Translations under genes and position numbers: made by a program | Assembly (NCBI GenBank): GCA_964510225.1 | Contig: CAZEAN010000144.1 | Span: forward strand, 1 to 14,348 | From: CAZEAN01 sp964510225 | Lineage (GTDB): Bacteria; Planctomycetota; Planctomycetia; Isosphaerales; Isosphaeraceae | Direction: 5' to 3' | Length of the DNA: 14,348 bases | In this document: one piece after another, positions 7,147-14,348 of the stretch | Position numbering within the stretch: position 1 is the stretch's first letter | Layout of the letters: each line of letters starts with the position of its first letter | Notes under the pieces: model-generated | The model's database searches: none | Seen by the model: only the letters and a program-made list of their open reading frames with translations | Told to the model about the DNA's origin: nothing

Positions 7147-8201
7147 GTTGATCTCAGACCCTTACTTTCCAACCATGAGTTCATTTCGTCAATGGTCATC
7201 ACTTCTTGATCCTCAGATTGTAATTCCATTACCGGAGAATCGACAGAAGGAACGACGAGGCGAACTCCGGTGTCACGGCTCTTGCCGTCGGGCAAGACTT
7301 CCGCAGCGACTTCCGGTTGGTCGAGGATCAGGGCGTTGAGTAGCTTAACCCCCTGTCGACCCATCTCATAGGGGTTTTGGCAGACGGTGGCGTCGATCGA
7401 CCCATTGGCAATATGTTCTCGGGCTGCCTCATCAAGATCGAACGTCACCGCGGTTACTTGCTCTCTGACCTGAGGAGAGTTGGCGACTTCCTCACCAATC
7501 TGTGTTGCATTGTAGGACCAGAGTCCGAGCAGTACATCGAGTTCGGAATCTTTGGAAAGTGCGCTTTGCACATTGAGTCGCGCGGTCGGATGGTCTCCGC
7601 CATCTTCCCAGGTCTCCGCCATCTCGAAGCTTTCGCCAGCACCGAGGAAGAATCCGTCGCGACGTTCCCGTGCGTTTGCAGCCGAAGCGAGGCCAACGAA
7701 GACGTGGGTCCGGCCTCCCTCAGGTCGCAAGAGAGCCGCAGCCTCACCCGCAACCCGACCGGCTTCCACATTGTTGGTTCCGATGTATGCAGACCGGGCA
7801 TCTTGAAAGTCAGAGGCAACGTCCGAGTCGATCGCTACAACGATTTTCCCCGCCTTCTGGAGTTCGCGCATGGCATCGATGACACCGGGTGCATCGGCTT
7901 CAATCACAGAAACCGCGACCCCTTGAACGTCGGGCTGGCTGAGGACCTCACGGAGTTTTTCGACTTGACCTTGGACATCCCCTTCATTGCGTCGCATCAA
8001 GACTTGAGCACCAAATTCGGATCCGCCATCTTGCATCCCTTTTTCGACGGCGTTCCACCAGTCGGCGTTGCTATTTGTGATGAAGACTAGCTTCGGCCCA
8101 TCCGGCCCTGGGGGATTTGTTGTTGGACCACCACAACCAATCGCAAAGAGTCCGAGCAGGAGTAGCGAAGATCGCCACGCGTTAGGGCGCCGGAAGTTCA
8201 T
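7143..8201 (-). CDS. Sugar ABC transporter substrate-binding lipoprotein (Peripla_BP_4)
   Basis: The 352-residue protein resembles RbsB-type periplasmic binding proteins. The N-terminus is a lipoprotein signal peptide: Arg-containing start, hydrophobic core at 13-21, and AIGC with the lipidated Cys at 23. A Pro/Gly-rich spacer (24-35) follows. The mature fold begins KLVFITNSNADWWNAV (37-52), with the D-W-W positions where family members contact sugar. Segment IVVAIDSDV and the C-terminal NPYEMGRQGVKLLNALI are also typical. GGGGAA on the minus strand (8216-8211), nine bases before the ATG, supports this start. It is the first gene of the unit and overlaps the permease gene by 4 nt. Because it is a lipoprotein it probably sits anchored in the cell envelope. 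The ligand is unknown. Confidence 0.92.
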   Translation of the reverse strand: MNFRRPNAWRSSLLLLGLFAIGCGGPTTNPPGPDGPKLVFITNSNADWWNAVEKGMQDGGSEFGAQVLMRRNEGDVQGQVEKLREVLSQPDVQGVAVSVIEADAPGVIDAMRELQKAGKIVVAIDSDVASDFQDARSAYIGTNNVEAGRVAGEAAALLRPEGGRTHVFVGLASAANARERRDGFFLGAGESFEMAETWEDGGDHPTARLNVQSALSKDSELDVLLGLWSYNATQIGEEVANSPQVREQVTAVTFDLDEAAREHIANGSIDATVCQNPYEMGRQGVKLLNALILDQPEVAAEVLPDGKSRDTGVRLVVPSVDSPVMELQSEDQEVMTIDEMNSWLESKGLRST

Positions 8202-8420
8202 GACGTAGAATTCCCCGAGAAGCTATTGGAGAGGCGATCGAACAATTGAGATAAGTTGAATTTAGGCTCGATTTGGTTCGACCGTCGAGACCTGCTTGAT
8301 GGTTGAATCTTACCTTTAAGTGAGCCGACTGGGAACGATCCGCTCCGTATTCCTCTTGATTATCTAAGAAGTGGTCTCGATGATCCAACTCAATACACTG
8401 ACGTGACAATCGGTTTTCCT

Positions 8421-8430
8421 CGAAGCTTCG
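8421..8430. other. 10-bp perfect palindrome before the HD gene
   Basis: CGAAGCTTCG lies 15 bp before the ATG at 8446, in the 244-bp divergent region. I saw no confident -10/-35 pair for either gene there. The palindrome may be chance; it is noted because it is the only clean symmetric site near a start. Confidence 0.2.
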
Positions 8431-8445
8431 GATTTGTCTTTATCA

Positions 8446-9363
8446 ATGTGTACTTCGATCGATAGGCTCCAATGGAATGATCGTGTCTACGGCGATTCAG
8501 TGGTCGACGACCAAGGACTCCTGGCGCTGATCGACTGCCCGACTTATCAACGTCTTCAAGGGATTAAGCAAGCCGGGCCGTCGGCATTGGCGTTTCCATT
8601 CAAACAAGTAACTCGTTTTGAGCACTGTTTAGGTGTTTACCTGTTGCTAAGGCGGCTCGGTGCCACGCGTCGTGAACAGGTCGCTGGTCTCCTACACGAC
8701 CTCTCACATACGGCCTTCTCTCATGCGGTTGACTTCATTTATGAATCTGACGAGCAGAATCATCACGAAGACCTGAAACCTCGGTTCCTCCGAAGGCCTG
8801 ATATCCTCGAAGCGCTGGGACGGCTCGGCTACGGCCCGGAGGAATTTGATGATGATTCAATCTATCCGATCCTGGAACGGCGCTTGCCGAGACTCTGTGC
8901 GGACCGGGTGGATTACTTTCTCCGCGACAGTCTTGCCTGCGGAGTCACGGATCGTCCGACCGCAACCGTGATCCTTAACCATCTCACCGTGGTCGGTGAT
9001 GAAATCGTCTTCACGGATATATCGATTGCCCAAAAAGCTGCGGATCTCTTTGCGGTCATGAACCGAGATTGGTGGGCAAGTCCAACTGAGGCGTTTATCT
9101 ATAATGAATTCGCCGAAGTAATCCGTCGGGGGTTCCACCTCGGACTTCTTCAAGAGCGAGATCTGCTCGAAGACGACACAACAGTCCTCACGAAGCTTGA
9201 TCAATCCGAGGATCCGAAGATATTTGGATCGCTGGCGCGGATCCGCAACTTCAATCCGAGCTATTTGGACGGCTATGAAGTAAAAGTCCCACCGAAGGTC
9301 CGTTGGATCGATCCGATGGTTCAATCTGGCGCGAAACTCTGTGCTCTTTCAGAGTGCGATTAA
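8446..9363 (+). CDS. HD-domain phosphohydrolase (COG1078/dGTPase-like)
   Basis: The protein is a metal-dependent phosphohydrolase of the HD superfamily, related to the YwfO group of deoxynucleoside triphosphate hydrolases. The metal ligands are visible: RFEHCLGVY, then LLHDLSHTAFSH with the HD pair, and CADRVDYFLRD supplying the late Asp. With the ATG at 8446 these are H60, H84-D85 and D153, in a 305-residue protein. The opening LQWNDRVYGDSVV and PTYQRLQGIKQAGP are also family-typical. A TTG at 8434 in the same frame would add four residues; neither start has a clear Shine-Dalgarno. It is transcribed divergently from the sugar transport unit. Family proteins often run a little past the position where this one stops, and the frame stays open after the stop (see findings). 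Substrate cannot be assigned. Confidence 0.88.
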   Translation: MCTSIDRLQWNDRVYGDSVVDDQGLLALIDCPTYQRLQGIKQAGPSALAFPFKQVTRFEHCLGVYLLLRRLGATRREQVAGLLHDLSHTAFSHAVDFIYESDEQNHHEDLKPRFLRRPDILEALGRLGYGPEEFDDDSIYPILERRLPRLCADRVDYFLRDSLACGVTDRPTATVILNHLTVVGDEIVFTDISIAQKAADLFAVMNRDWWASPTEAFIYNEFAEVIRRGFHLGLLQERDLLEDDTTVLTKLDQSEDPKIFGSLARIRNFNPSYLDGYEVKVPPKVRWIDPMVQSGAKLCALSECD

Positions 9364-9471
9364 GTAGAGGGACTCCGTCTTGGAGAAGCTCTCCTGGAGG
9401 TCAACCCGTCCGATGCAGCGATCGAATTATTCTCGGGCCACTTCGATCTCAGTGAGGGGTTTGCGAATGAG

Positions 9472-9481
9472 NNNNNNNNNN
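9472..9481. other. Assembly gap (10 Ns)
   Basis: Ten undetermined bases lie between the HD gene and alaS. The true length may differ from ten, so any coding sequence here is unresolved, including a C-terminus on either strand. Flanks 9364-9471 and 9482-9511 hold no complete gene. Confidence 0.97.
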
Positions 9482-9511
9482 GGCGGATCAAGGTGAGAGG
9501 AGCGCCGGAGA

Positions 9512-12130
9512 CTAACTCTCAAGGGCAGCTGTAGCGACAGCACGTGCCTTCTCGAGTGCGGCTGGGATTTGATCCGGTTTTTTCCCACCAGCTTGGGCAA
9601 AGTCGGGCTTGCCACCGCCCCCACCACCTACAACCGGGGCCACCTCCTTCATCCAGTTGCCGGCATGGAGTCCACGATCGACGAGGTCGGGCGTCAGGCC
9701 AGCAGCGAGTATGACTTTTCCGTCATTCGACGTAATCAGCAGAGCAGCGAGCCCCGCGCCGACTTTTCGTCGCGCGACGTCGATTAACTGACGGATGTCA
9801 TCCGCACCGGAGTCAGGTACAGCAGCAGTGAGAATCTTGATCCCCTTGACTTCAGCGACTTGACCGAGGAGTTCGTCGACGGATACCTTCGGAGCCTCAC
9901 GTCGTTGGATTGACTGCTTCTTGAGGGTCTTGATTTCCTCAAGGAGAGCCGCGATCCGGGCCGGACTCTGTTGTGCTGCCTGCTGGATCGGGATCTTCAA
10001 CGCCGTCGCAATCTCGCCGAGTGCATCCTCTTCCTGCCGGATAAACTCAAGTGCAGCCTTCCCGGTCACCGCAGTGATCCGTCGGACACCTGCCGAGACT
10101 GACTCCTCACCGACAATCTTGAACGGGCCGATCAAGGCGATATTGTCGAGGTGGGTTCCCCCACAGAGTTCCTTGGAGAACTCTCCCATTTCGACGACCC
10201 GGACAACGCTGGGGTACTTCTCGCCAAACAACGCCATAGCTCCGAGGGAACGAGCTTCTTCAATAGGCATCGAGCGCCACTGGATAGCGTCGCCATCTAA
10301 GATTCGCTCACTGACTGTCTCTTCGACGAGGCGGAGGCGGTCCCGACCGACCGCGTCCGGGTTTGAAAAGTCGAACCGGAGGCGGTCAGGCTCGACTTTG
10401 CTCCCCGCTTGCTGGGCATGCTTGCCAAGGTGGAGATGGAGCGCGTGGTGGAGAAGGTGGGTTGCCGAATGCGCCCGGCGGATCCCTTCGCGACGTCCTT
10501 TGTCGACCATCGCAGTCACCGATCCCAGCCGAGTGACCTCTCCCTCGACGACCTGGCCGACGTGGACAACAAAGCCAAGGTTTCGTTGGGTGTCTTCGAC
10601 CTGGAACCGGAAGCCGTTTCCTTCGATCACACCGGTGTCGCCAATCTGGCCACCCGATTCACCATAGAAGGGGGATCGATCGAGGACTAGCGCGATCGGA
10701 TTACTCCCGGCGGTATCGGCTCGTTCGACAAGCAGGTCGTTCGCGACGATTCCAATGATTGAAGCGTCAGCCTCGGTCGTTTCGTAGCCGAGGAATTCGG
10801 TCCCTTGGGGATAATCCTGCTTTAAGGCATCGAGAGGACCGGTCGAAAAGACAGCCGCAGCAGGATCTTGCCCCGAGGTCTCAGCATGTCGGTCGACTGC
10901 AGCTTGGTATTCCTCCATGTTGACAGTGAGGGAGCGTTCGGCAGCAAGGTTCGAGGTCATTTCGATGGGAAAGCCATGTGTCGAATGGAGTCTGAAGGCC
11001 GATTCGCCGGAGATCACCGTGGTCCCGGCGAGCTTCGTCTCTTCTACAGTCTCGTCGAAGAGTTTAAGGCCGCTCTCGATTTTTCGGAGAAATTGGGATT
11101 CTTCTTCCCTGACAGTGTGCTGGATCCGCTTGATGCTTTCGGCCAAGTCTGGATACGGTTGCTTCATGACGTCGGCCACAACCGGAATGATCTCAACAAG
11201 ATACGGCTCGCGATGACCCATCAAGTAGGCATCGAGTACAGCGCGGCGGAGGAGTCGGCGGACGACATAGCCCTGTTGATTTGGTCCCGGACGGACGTTT
11301 TCGTGGAGTGTAAACGTCAAGGCACGGGCGTGGTCAGCGGCACGTCGGACCTGGGTCTCTTCGATGGAGCCGGGTGCGGGATTCACTCCAAGAGTCTCAG
11401 CGACAGCAGCGACGAGTGGGACGAAGATATCGGTCTCGAACACGGTCGGGACTTCTTGAAGACACGCCGCGGCACGCTCAAGGCCCATCCCCGTGTCGAT
11501 GTTCTTGCTCGGGAGGGGCTCCAGTTGATTGGGTCCCACACGATTAAACTGAGTGAAGACGAGGTTCCAGATCTCGACCTCGCGACCATCTTCGTAGTGG
11601 TAAAAGATTTCCGAACAGGGCCCACAGACGCCATTCGGTCCTTGGGACGGAGCGCTCGCTGGCCAGAAGTTGTCATCTTCTCCCATCCGCGTGATGCGGT
11701 CGGCTGGGATCCCCACTTCTTTGTTCCAAATGTCGAATGCTTCGTCATCGTCCAGGTAGACGGTGATCGTCAGCTTTGAGGCCGAGATCTTGAGCTTCTC
11801 GGTCAAGAACTCCCAAGCCCAGTTGATCGCTTCACGCTTGAAGTAGTCGCCAAAACTGAAGTTGCCGAGCATCTCAAAAAAGGTCATGTGACGACCGGTT
11901 TTGCCGACATTATCAATATCACCGGTCCGGATGCACTTCTGGCAGGTCGTCGCGCGCTTGAACTTCGGGTCGCCGAGGCCCATAAATTCGGCCTTGAATT
12001 GGTTCATTCCGGCGGGAGTGAAGAGAACCGTGGCGTCCCCCTTCGGGACCAGGACATCGCTCGGACGTCGCTCAGCGCCTTTAGAGACAAAGAAATCGAG
12101 GTAGGTTTCCCGGAGTTCATCAGTAGTCAT
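9512..12130 (-). CDS. alaS: Alanyl-tRNA synthetase
   Basis: The enzyme charges tRNA-Ala with alanine in the cytosol and clears mischarged Ser/Gly. From the ATG at 12130 it is 872 residues, the usual size. The class II catalytic domain holds MTFFEMLGNFSFGDYFK (82-98), CGPCSEIFY (169-177) and GMGLER (214-219). The link to the editing domain has PFYGESGGQIGDTG (487-500). The editing-site zinc ligands are HSATH (H554, H558) and CGGTH (C656, H660), all present. The C-terminal C-Ala domain carries the glycine-rich GGGGGGKPDFAQAGG (835-849). The frame is open 31 codons further upstream to an ATG at 12223, but that stretch is Pro-rich and unlike the family, so MTTDELRETYLDFF is chosen as the N-terminus. 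The site lacks a clear Shine-Dalgarno. It lies 123 bp after the protease gene and last in the recA cluster. Confidence 0.98.
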   Translation of the reverse strand: MTTDELRETYLDFFVSKGAERRPSDVLVPKGDATVLFTPAGMNQFKAEFMGLGDPKFKRATTCQKCIRTGDIDNVGKTGRHMTFFEMLGNFSFGDYFKREAINWAWEFLTEKLKISASKLTITVYLDDDEAFDIWNKEVGIPADRITRMGEDDNFWPASAPSQGPNGVCGPCSEIFYHYEDGREVEIWNLVFTQFNRVGPNQLEPLPSKNIDTGMGLERAAACLQEVPTVFETDIFVPLVAAVAETLGVNPAPGSIEETQVRRAADHARALTFTLHENVRPGPNQQGYVVRRLLRRAVLDAYLMGHREPYLVEIIPVVADVMKQPYPDLAESIKRIQHTVREEESQFLRKIESGLKLFDETVEETKLAGTTVISGESAFRLHSTHGFPIEMTSNLAAERSLTVNMEEYQAAVDRHAETSGQDPAAAVFSTGPLDALKQDYPQGTEFLGYETTEADASIIGIVANDLLVERADTAGSNPIALVLDRSPFYGESGGQIGDTGVIEGNGFRFQVEDTQRNLGFVVHVGQVVEGEVTRLGSVTAMVDKGRREGIRRAHSATHLLHHALHLHLGKHAQQAGSKVEPDRLRFDFSNPDAVGRDRLRLVEETVSERILDGDAIQWRSMPIEEARSLGAMALFGEKYPSVVRVVEMGEFSKELCGGTHLDNIALIGPFKIVGEESVSAGVRRITAVTGKAALEFIRQEEDALGEIATALKIPIQQAAQQSPARIAALLEEIKTLKKQSIQRREAPKVSVDELLGQVAEVKGIKILTAAVPDSGADDIRQLIDVARRKVGAGLAALLITSNDGKVILAAGLTPDLVDRGLHAGNWMKEVAPVVGGGGGGKPDFAQAGGKKPDQIPAALEKARAVATAALES

Positions 12131-12253
12131 CGGCGGTAAATCATTCTGGGGAACGGTGAGTGCTGGCAATCCCGGAGGCGCATGAGTGCCGGAAAGACCA
12201 GGATAACAAAGCTGGCGGATCAATCGGAGTGGCTCGAGATCAATCGATCGAGC

Positions 12254-13708
12254 TTAATCATCATCAGTCGGAGACCCTTCGTCGGGGATCGTAATAACTT
12301 CTTGAGTATTGGTCCGAAGATTCACAGGACCATTCCCCTCCGCTGTGACTCGATCACGGAACTCTTCGGGCGTATTCACTGGCTTGTCGTTGACCTCGGT
12401 AATGACCATCCCAGTTCGGAGTCCTCCCTGTTCCGCCGGCGAGTTGTAACCGACCTCCGTGACACTGACGCCACCACTCGCCATTACCCCGAGACCAAAT
12501 CGATCGGCGTTCACGCTTGGATAGTCAACCCGGAGACCACGCCAAGGGGCGGGGCGGTTCGTGGCGATCACCTCACCCCGGACCGGAAACTTGGAGAGAA
12601 TGACTTCCTTGCTCTGTCGCTCGCCGTTCCGCTCGATCGTCAACGCGACTAGCTCCCCAACCGGTGAGGCATTGACTGCGCGGATCAGACTATCAAAATC
12701 CTGAACTGGTATACCGCCGACCTCAACAACGCGATCATTCGTGAGCAAGCCACCACGATCTGCGGGAGTCCCCCGTTCCACCGTGGCGATGGCGTTACTC
12801 GGTGGCATTAAGCTGATTCCAAGAAAGCCGTACGCAACTTCTTTTCCGTCCCGGAGTGTCAGCACGATCCGGCTTCCGAGTGGATCACTGACGGGGATTG
12901 CGTAGCCAGCTCGAGGATCAAAGCCCACGGCTTCAGCCCGCGCGGTTGTGATCGCGACCAGTTCGCCTCGAAGATTGACAACGGCACCGCCACTCATCCC
13001 CAGGTTCAGTTTGGAATCAAGTTGATAGAGAGTGGAGTAGTGCTGCAGTTGCCGAGGTGAATTGCGATCAGGGAAGGGGAGGAGTCGCCTCGAGGTATTC
13101 GCCAAGATCCCAAAACTCGCCGACGCTCGACCATCTCGCGCGACGTTGTAAGGGTTCCCGAGTGCGACCAGAAATGACCCGACCGAGAGGCTCTTCGTCT
13201 CAGCGAGCTTGATCGCCTTGAGCTGAGAGAGGCCCTCTTCGTTTAAGATCGGGGTTTCAGGGGCGATCACGGCGAGATCACTCCGTGGATCCAAGGCGAG
13301 GATCACGGCGGTAAAGGGAGGAATTCCTTCGGCTCGGACGATGAGTCGGCTTGCCCCCAGAACGACATGGGCACAAGTCAAGATTTCACCTTGATCCCCA
13401 ATGACGACCCCAGAGCTAAAGTCGTTCGAGAAGTAATCCTCGGAGAATAAGTCATTACCGAGGACAAGGGCGCGGGGGTTCGGGGGTCGGAGTCCTCGGA
13501 CCGCCGTCGTCGTACCGTCCTCTGACTTCAGGCGGTCAATCGTCACCACGGAAGGCCGGGCAGTCTCGATGGCGCTGGTCACCACGTCTTCGAGTGCACT
13601 GACCAAATCAACCGGACTGATTACAGGTCGCTCGGATGAATCAGGCTCTTGGAGAGGTCCCGATGCCATGAGGACGACGAAGAGAATCGAGGTGATCGGT
13701 GGCATCAT
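12254..13708 (-). CDS. HtrA-like trypsin-type serine protease with two PDZ domains
   Basis: From the ATG at 13708 the protein is 484 residues. A hydrophobic N-terminus (ITSILFVVLMASG) looks like a signal peptide, so it probably acts in the periplasm or envelope in protein quality control. The protease domain has all three catalytic residues: ILTCAHVV (H114), DPRSDLAVI (D144) and GMSGGAVV (S239). The motif reads GMSGG where GNSGG is usual. A first PDZ domain begins near YGFLGISL (about 293-375), and a second near WRGLRVDY with NSPAEQGGLRTGMVITEVN (about 388-470). The end is acidic (PTDDD). A GTG at 13735 in the same frame would add nine residues, including D and E unsuited to a signal n-region; it cannot be excluded. 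It lies between recA and alaS on the same strand. Its substrate is unknown. Confidence 0.9.
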   Translation of the reverse strand: MMPPITSILFVVLMASGPLQEPDSSERPVISPVDLVSALEDVVTSAIETARPSVVTIDRLKSEDGTTTAVRGLRPPNPRALVLGNDLFSEDYFSNDFSSGVVIGDQGEILTCAHVVLGASRLIVRAEGIPPFTAVILALDPRSDLAVIAPETPILNEEGLSQLKAIKLAETKSLSVGSFLVALGNPYNVARDGRASASFGILANTSRRLLPFPDRNSPRQLQHYSTLYQLDSKLNLGMSGGAVVNLRGELVAITTARAEAVGFDPRAGYAIPVSDPLGSRIVLTLRDGKEVAYGFLGISLMPPSNAIATVERGTPADRGGLLTNDRVVEVGGIPVQDFDSLIRAVNASPVGELVALTIERNGERQSKEVILSKFPVRGEVIATNRPAPWRGLRVDYPSVNADRFGLGVMASGGVSVTEVGYNSPAEQGGLRTGMVITEVNDKPVNTPEEFRDRVTAEGNGPVNLRTNTQEVITIPDEGSPTDDD

Positions 13709-13752
13709 AGTCTCGTCCGTTCTGAATGGGATCACCGCGAGGGGGTTGAAGT

Positions 13753-13766
13753 CTGACCGAAGTCAG
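13753..13766 (-). other. Small UUCG-loop hairpin between recA and the protease gene
   Basis: On the minus strand CTGAC-TTCG-GTCAG forms a 5-bp stem closed by C-G around a UUCG loop, a very stable tetraloop. It lies after the recA stop and 45 bases before the chosen protease start. No T run follows, so it is not a classical terminator; it may stabilise or process the transcript. Confidence 0.35.
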
Positions 13767-13832
13767 GAGAGCGCCGGTCTCATCATTACGATTGTACTGA
13801 CGATCGGCAAGATGAGCCGAATCACTGAAGAC

Positions 13833-14348
13833 CTAGGCTTCTTCACTCTCCTCAGGTGCCGGTTCGTCGAGGACGGCGCCATTCTTCGATTCCCCGAGAA
13901 TGTCGCTAGAGAGCTCACGCTTGGCGAGAACCCGGCTGGTGATTTCGGTAGCGACGTCCGGATGATCGCGCAAGAATTGCTTGGCGTTCTCCCGACCCTG
14001 GCCGAGTCGTTGATCACCATAATTGAACCAAGAGCCCGACTTTTCGATGATTTTGTCTGCAAGGCCAAGGTCCATCAAATCGCCTTCATGCGAGATACCA
14101 TGATCATACATCATATCGAATTCGCAGACCTGGAACGGCGGTGCGACTTTATTCTTGACCACCTTCACCTTCACCCGAGAACCCACAACGTCTTCGCCAT
14201 CCTTGACGGAACCGATCCGTCGGACATCGATTCGGCAAGAGCTATAGAATTTCAAGGCGCGGCCGCCCGGGGTTGTTTCTGGGCTCCCGAACATCACGCC
14301 GATCTTCTCGCGGATCTGGTTGATGAAGATCAGGACGCAGTTCGCTTT
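13833..14348 (-). CDS. recA: Recombinase A, C-terminal part (cut by window edge)
   Basis: About 171 residues are present; the start lies beyond the right edge. RecA forms ATP-dependent filaments on single-stranded DNA for homologous recombination and triggers LexA-type cleavage in the SOS response. The visible part begins inside the core with VLIFINQIREKIGVMFG and the DNA-binding loop L2 region FGSPETTPGGRALKFY. RRIGSVKDGEDVVGSRVKV and KVVKNKVAPPF are classic RecA stretches. IIEKSGSWFNYGDQRLGQG matches the start of the C-terminal domain. The last 20 residues are acidic (EPAPEESEEA), like the regulatory tail of E. coli RecA. The protease gene and alaS follow on the same strand. The Walker motifs lie outside the window, so ATPase residues cannot be checked here. 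Confidence 0.98.
   Translation of the reverse strand, partial: KANCVLIFINQIREKIGVMFGSPETTPGGRALKFYSSCRIDVRRIGSVKDGEDVVGSRVKVKVVKNKVAPPFQVCEFDMMYDHGISHEGDLMDLGLADKIIEKSGSWFNYGDQRLGQGRENAKQFLRDHPDVATEITSRVLAKRELSSDILGESKNGAVLDEPAPEESEEA

Noticed and set aside
7377..8090. A 237-codon open frame on the plus strand
   Set aside because: It is antisense to the well-supported sugar-binding lipoprotein gene and shows no family motif.
8202..8433. Possible promoters in the divergent region between the sugar-binding gene and the HD gene
   Set aside because: Several TTGA-like and TATCTA-like hexamers occur, but none forms a -35/-10 pair with acceptable spacing and match on either strand.
9427..9471. A short minus-strand tail reading LIRKPLTEIEVARE before a stop, next to the Ns
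   Set aside because: Only 14 codons are readable on this side of the gap, and the other side is out of reach because the gap length is uncertain. It could be the end of a small gene but cannot be supported.
10868..11779. A 303-codon open frame on the plus strand
   Set aside because: It lies wholly antisense to the conserved catalytic part of alaS and its product has no recognisable motif. Strong codon bias on the minus strand explains it.
12232..12253. Inverted repeat GCTCGA/TCGAGC just after the protease stop
   Set aside because: The stem is only 6 bp around a 10-nt loop and no T run follows on the minus strand, so I did not call a terminator.
13804..13820. Inverted repeat TCGGC/GCCGA after the recA stop
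   Set aside because: A 5-bp stem with a 7-nt loop and no T tract is too weak for a terminator call.
1..14348. tRNA, rRNA, CRISPR arrays, insertion sequences, prophage or defence genes
   Set aside because: I looked for cloverleaf-like segments, regularly spaced repeats, terminal inverted repeats and transposase, integrase or nuclease motifs, and found none by eye.

Overview
The window looks like bacterial chromosome from a draft or metagenome assembly, since a run of ten Ns sits at 9472-9481. It encodes ordinary bacterial housekeeping genes (L13, S9, alanyl-tRNA synthetase, RecA). It also has two unrelated PAPS-type sulfotransferases, several starts without a clear Shine-Dalgarno sequence, a lipoprotein sugar-binding protein and an HtrA-like protease beside recA. 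This mix fits Planctomycetota best. That placement is inferred from gene content and style, not from a diagnostic marker.

Layout. 1-1171 (+): a probable GT-A-type glycosyltransferase, possibly cut at its 5' end. 1218-2063 and 2153-2800 (-): two sulfotransferases of different subfamilies, convergent with the glycosyltransferase; together they suggest synthesis of a sulfated surface glycan. 2801-3047: a divergent intergenic region with a 19-nt palindrome and a good sigma70-like promoter. 3048-4375 (+): rplM-rpsI, with L13 carrying an unusual ~144-residue Pro/Ser/Thr/acidic tail, then a hairpin terminator shared with the convergent neighbour. 4438-8201 (-): a tightly packed three-gene unit read as sugar-binding lipoprotein, enlarged RbsC-type permease, and a K+-channel/RCK protein. 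The permease start overlaps the preceding stop by 4 nt, and the channel start follows the permease stop by 6 nt. No ABC ATPase lies in the unit. 8202-8445: a divergent intergenic region without a confident promoter. 8446-9363 (+): an HD-domain phosphohydrolase whose frame stays open after its stop up to the assembly gap. 9512-14348 (-): recA (3' part only), an HtrA-like protease with two PDZ domains, and alaS, all on one strand.

Whole-window view. Most of the window is conserved core genome plus one transport/ion-channel operon and one glycan-modification pocket. I found no CRISPR array, tRNA, rRNA, insertion sequence, integrase or phage gene. The most unusual points are the extended L13, the ~200-residue insertion in the permease, the missing ATPase with a K+ channel in its operon, and the odd selectivity filter of that channel. 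I did not find a convincing undescribed multi-gene system.
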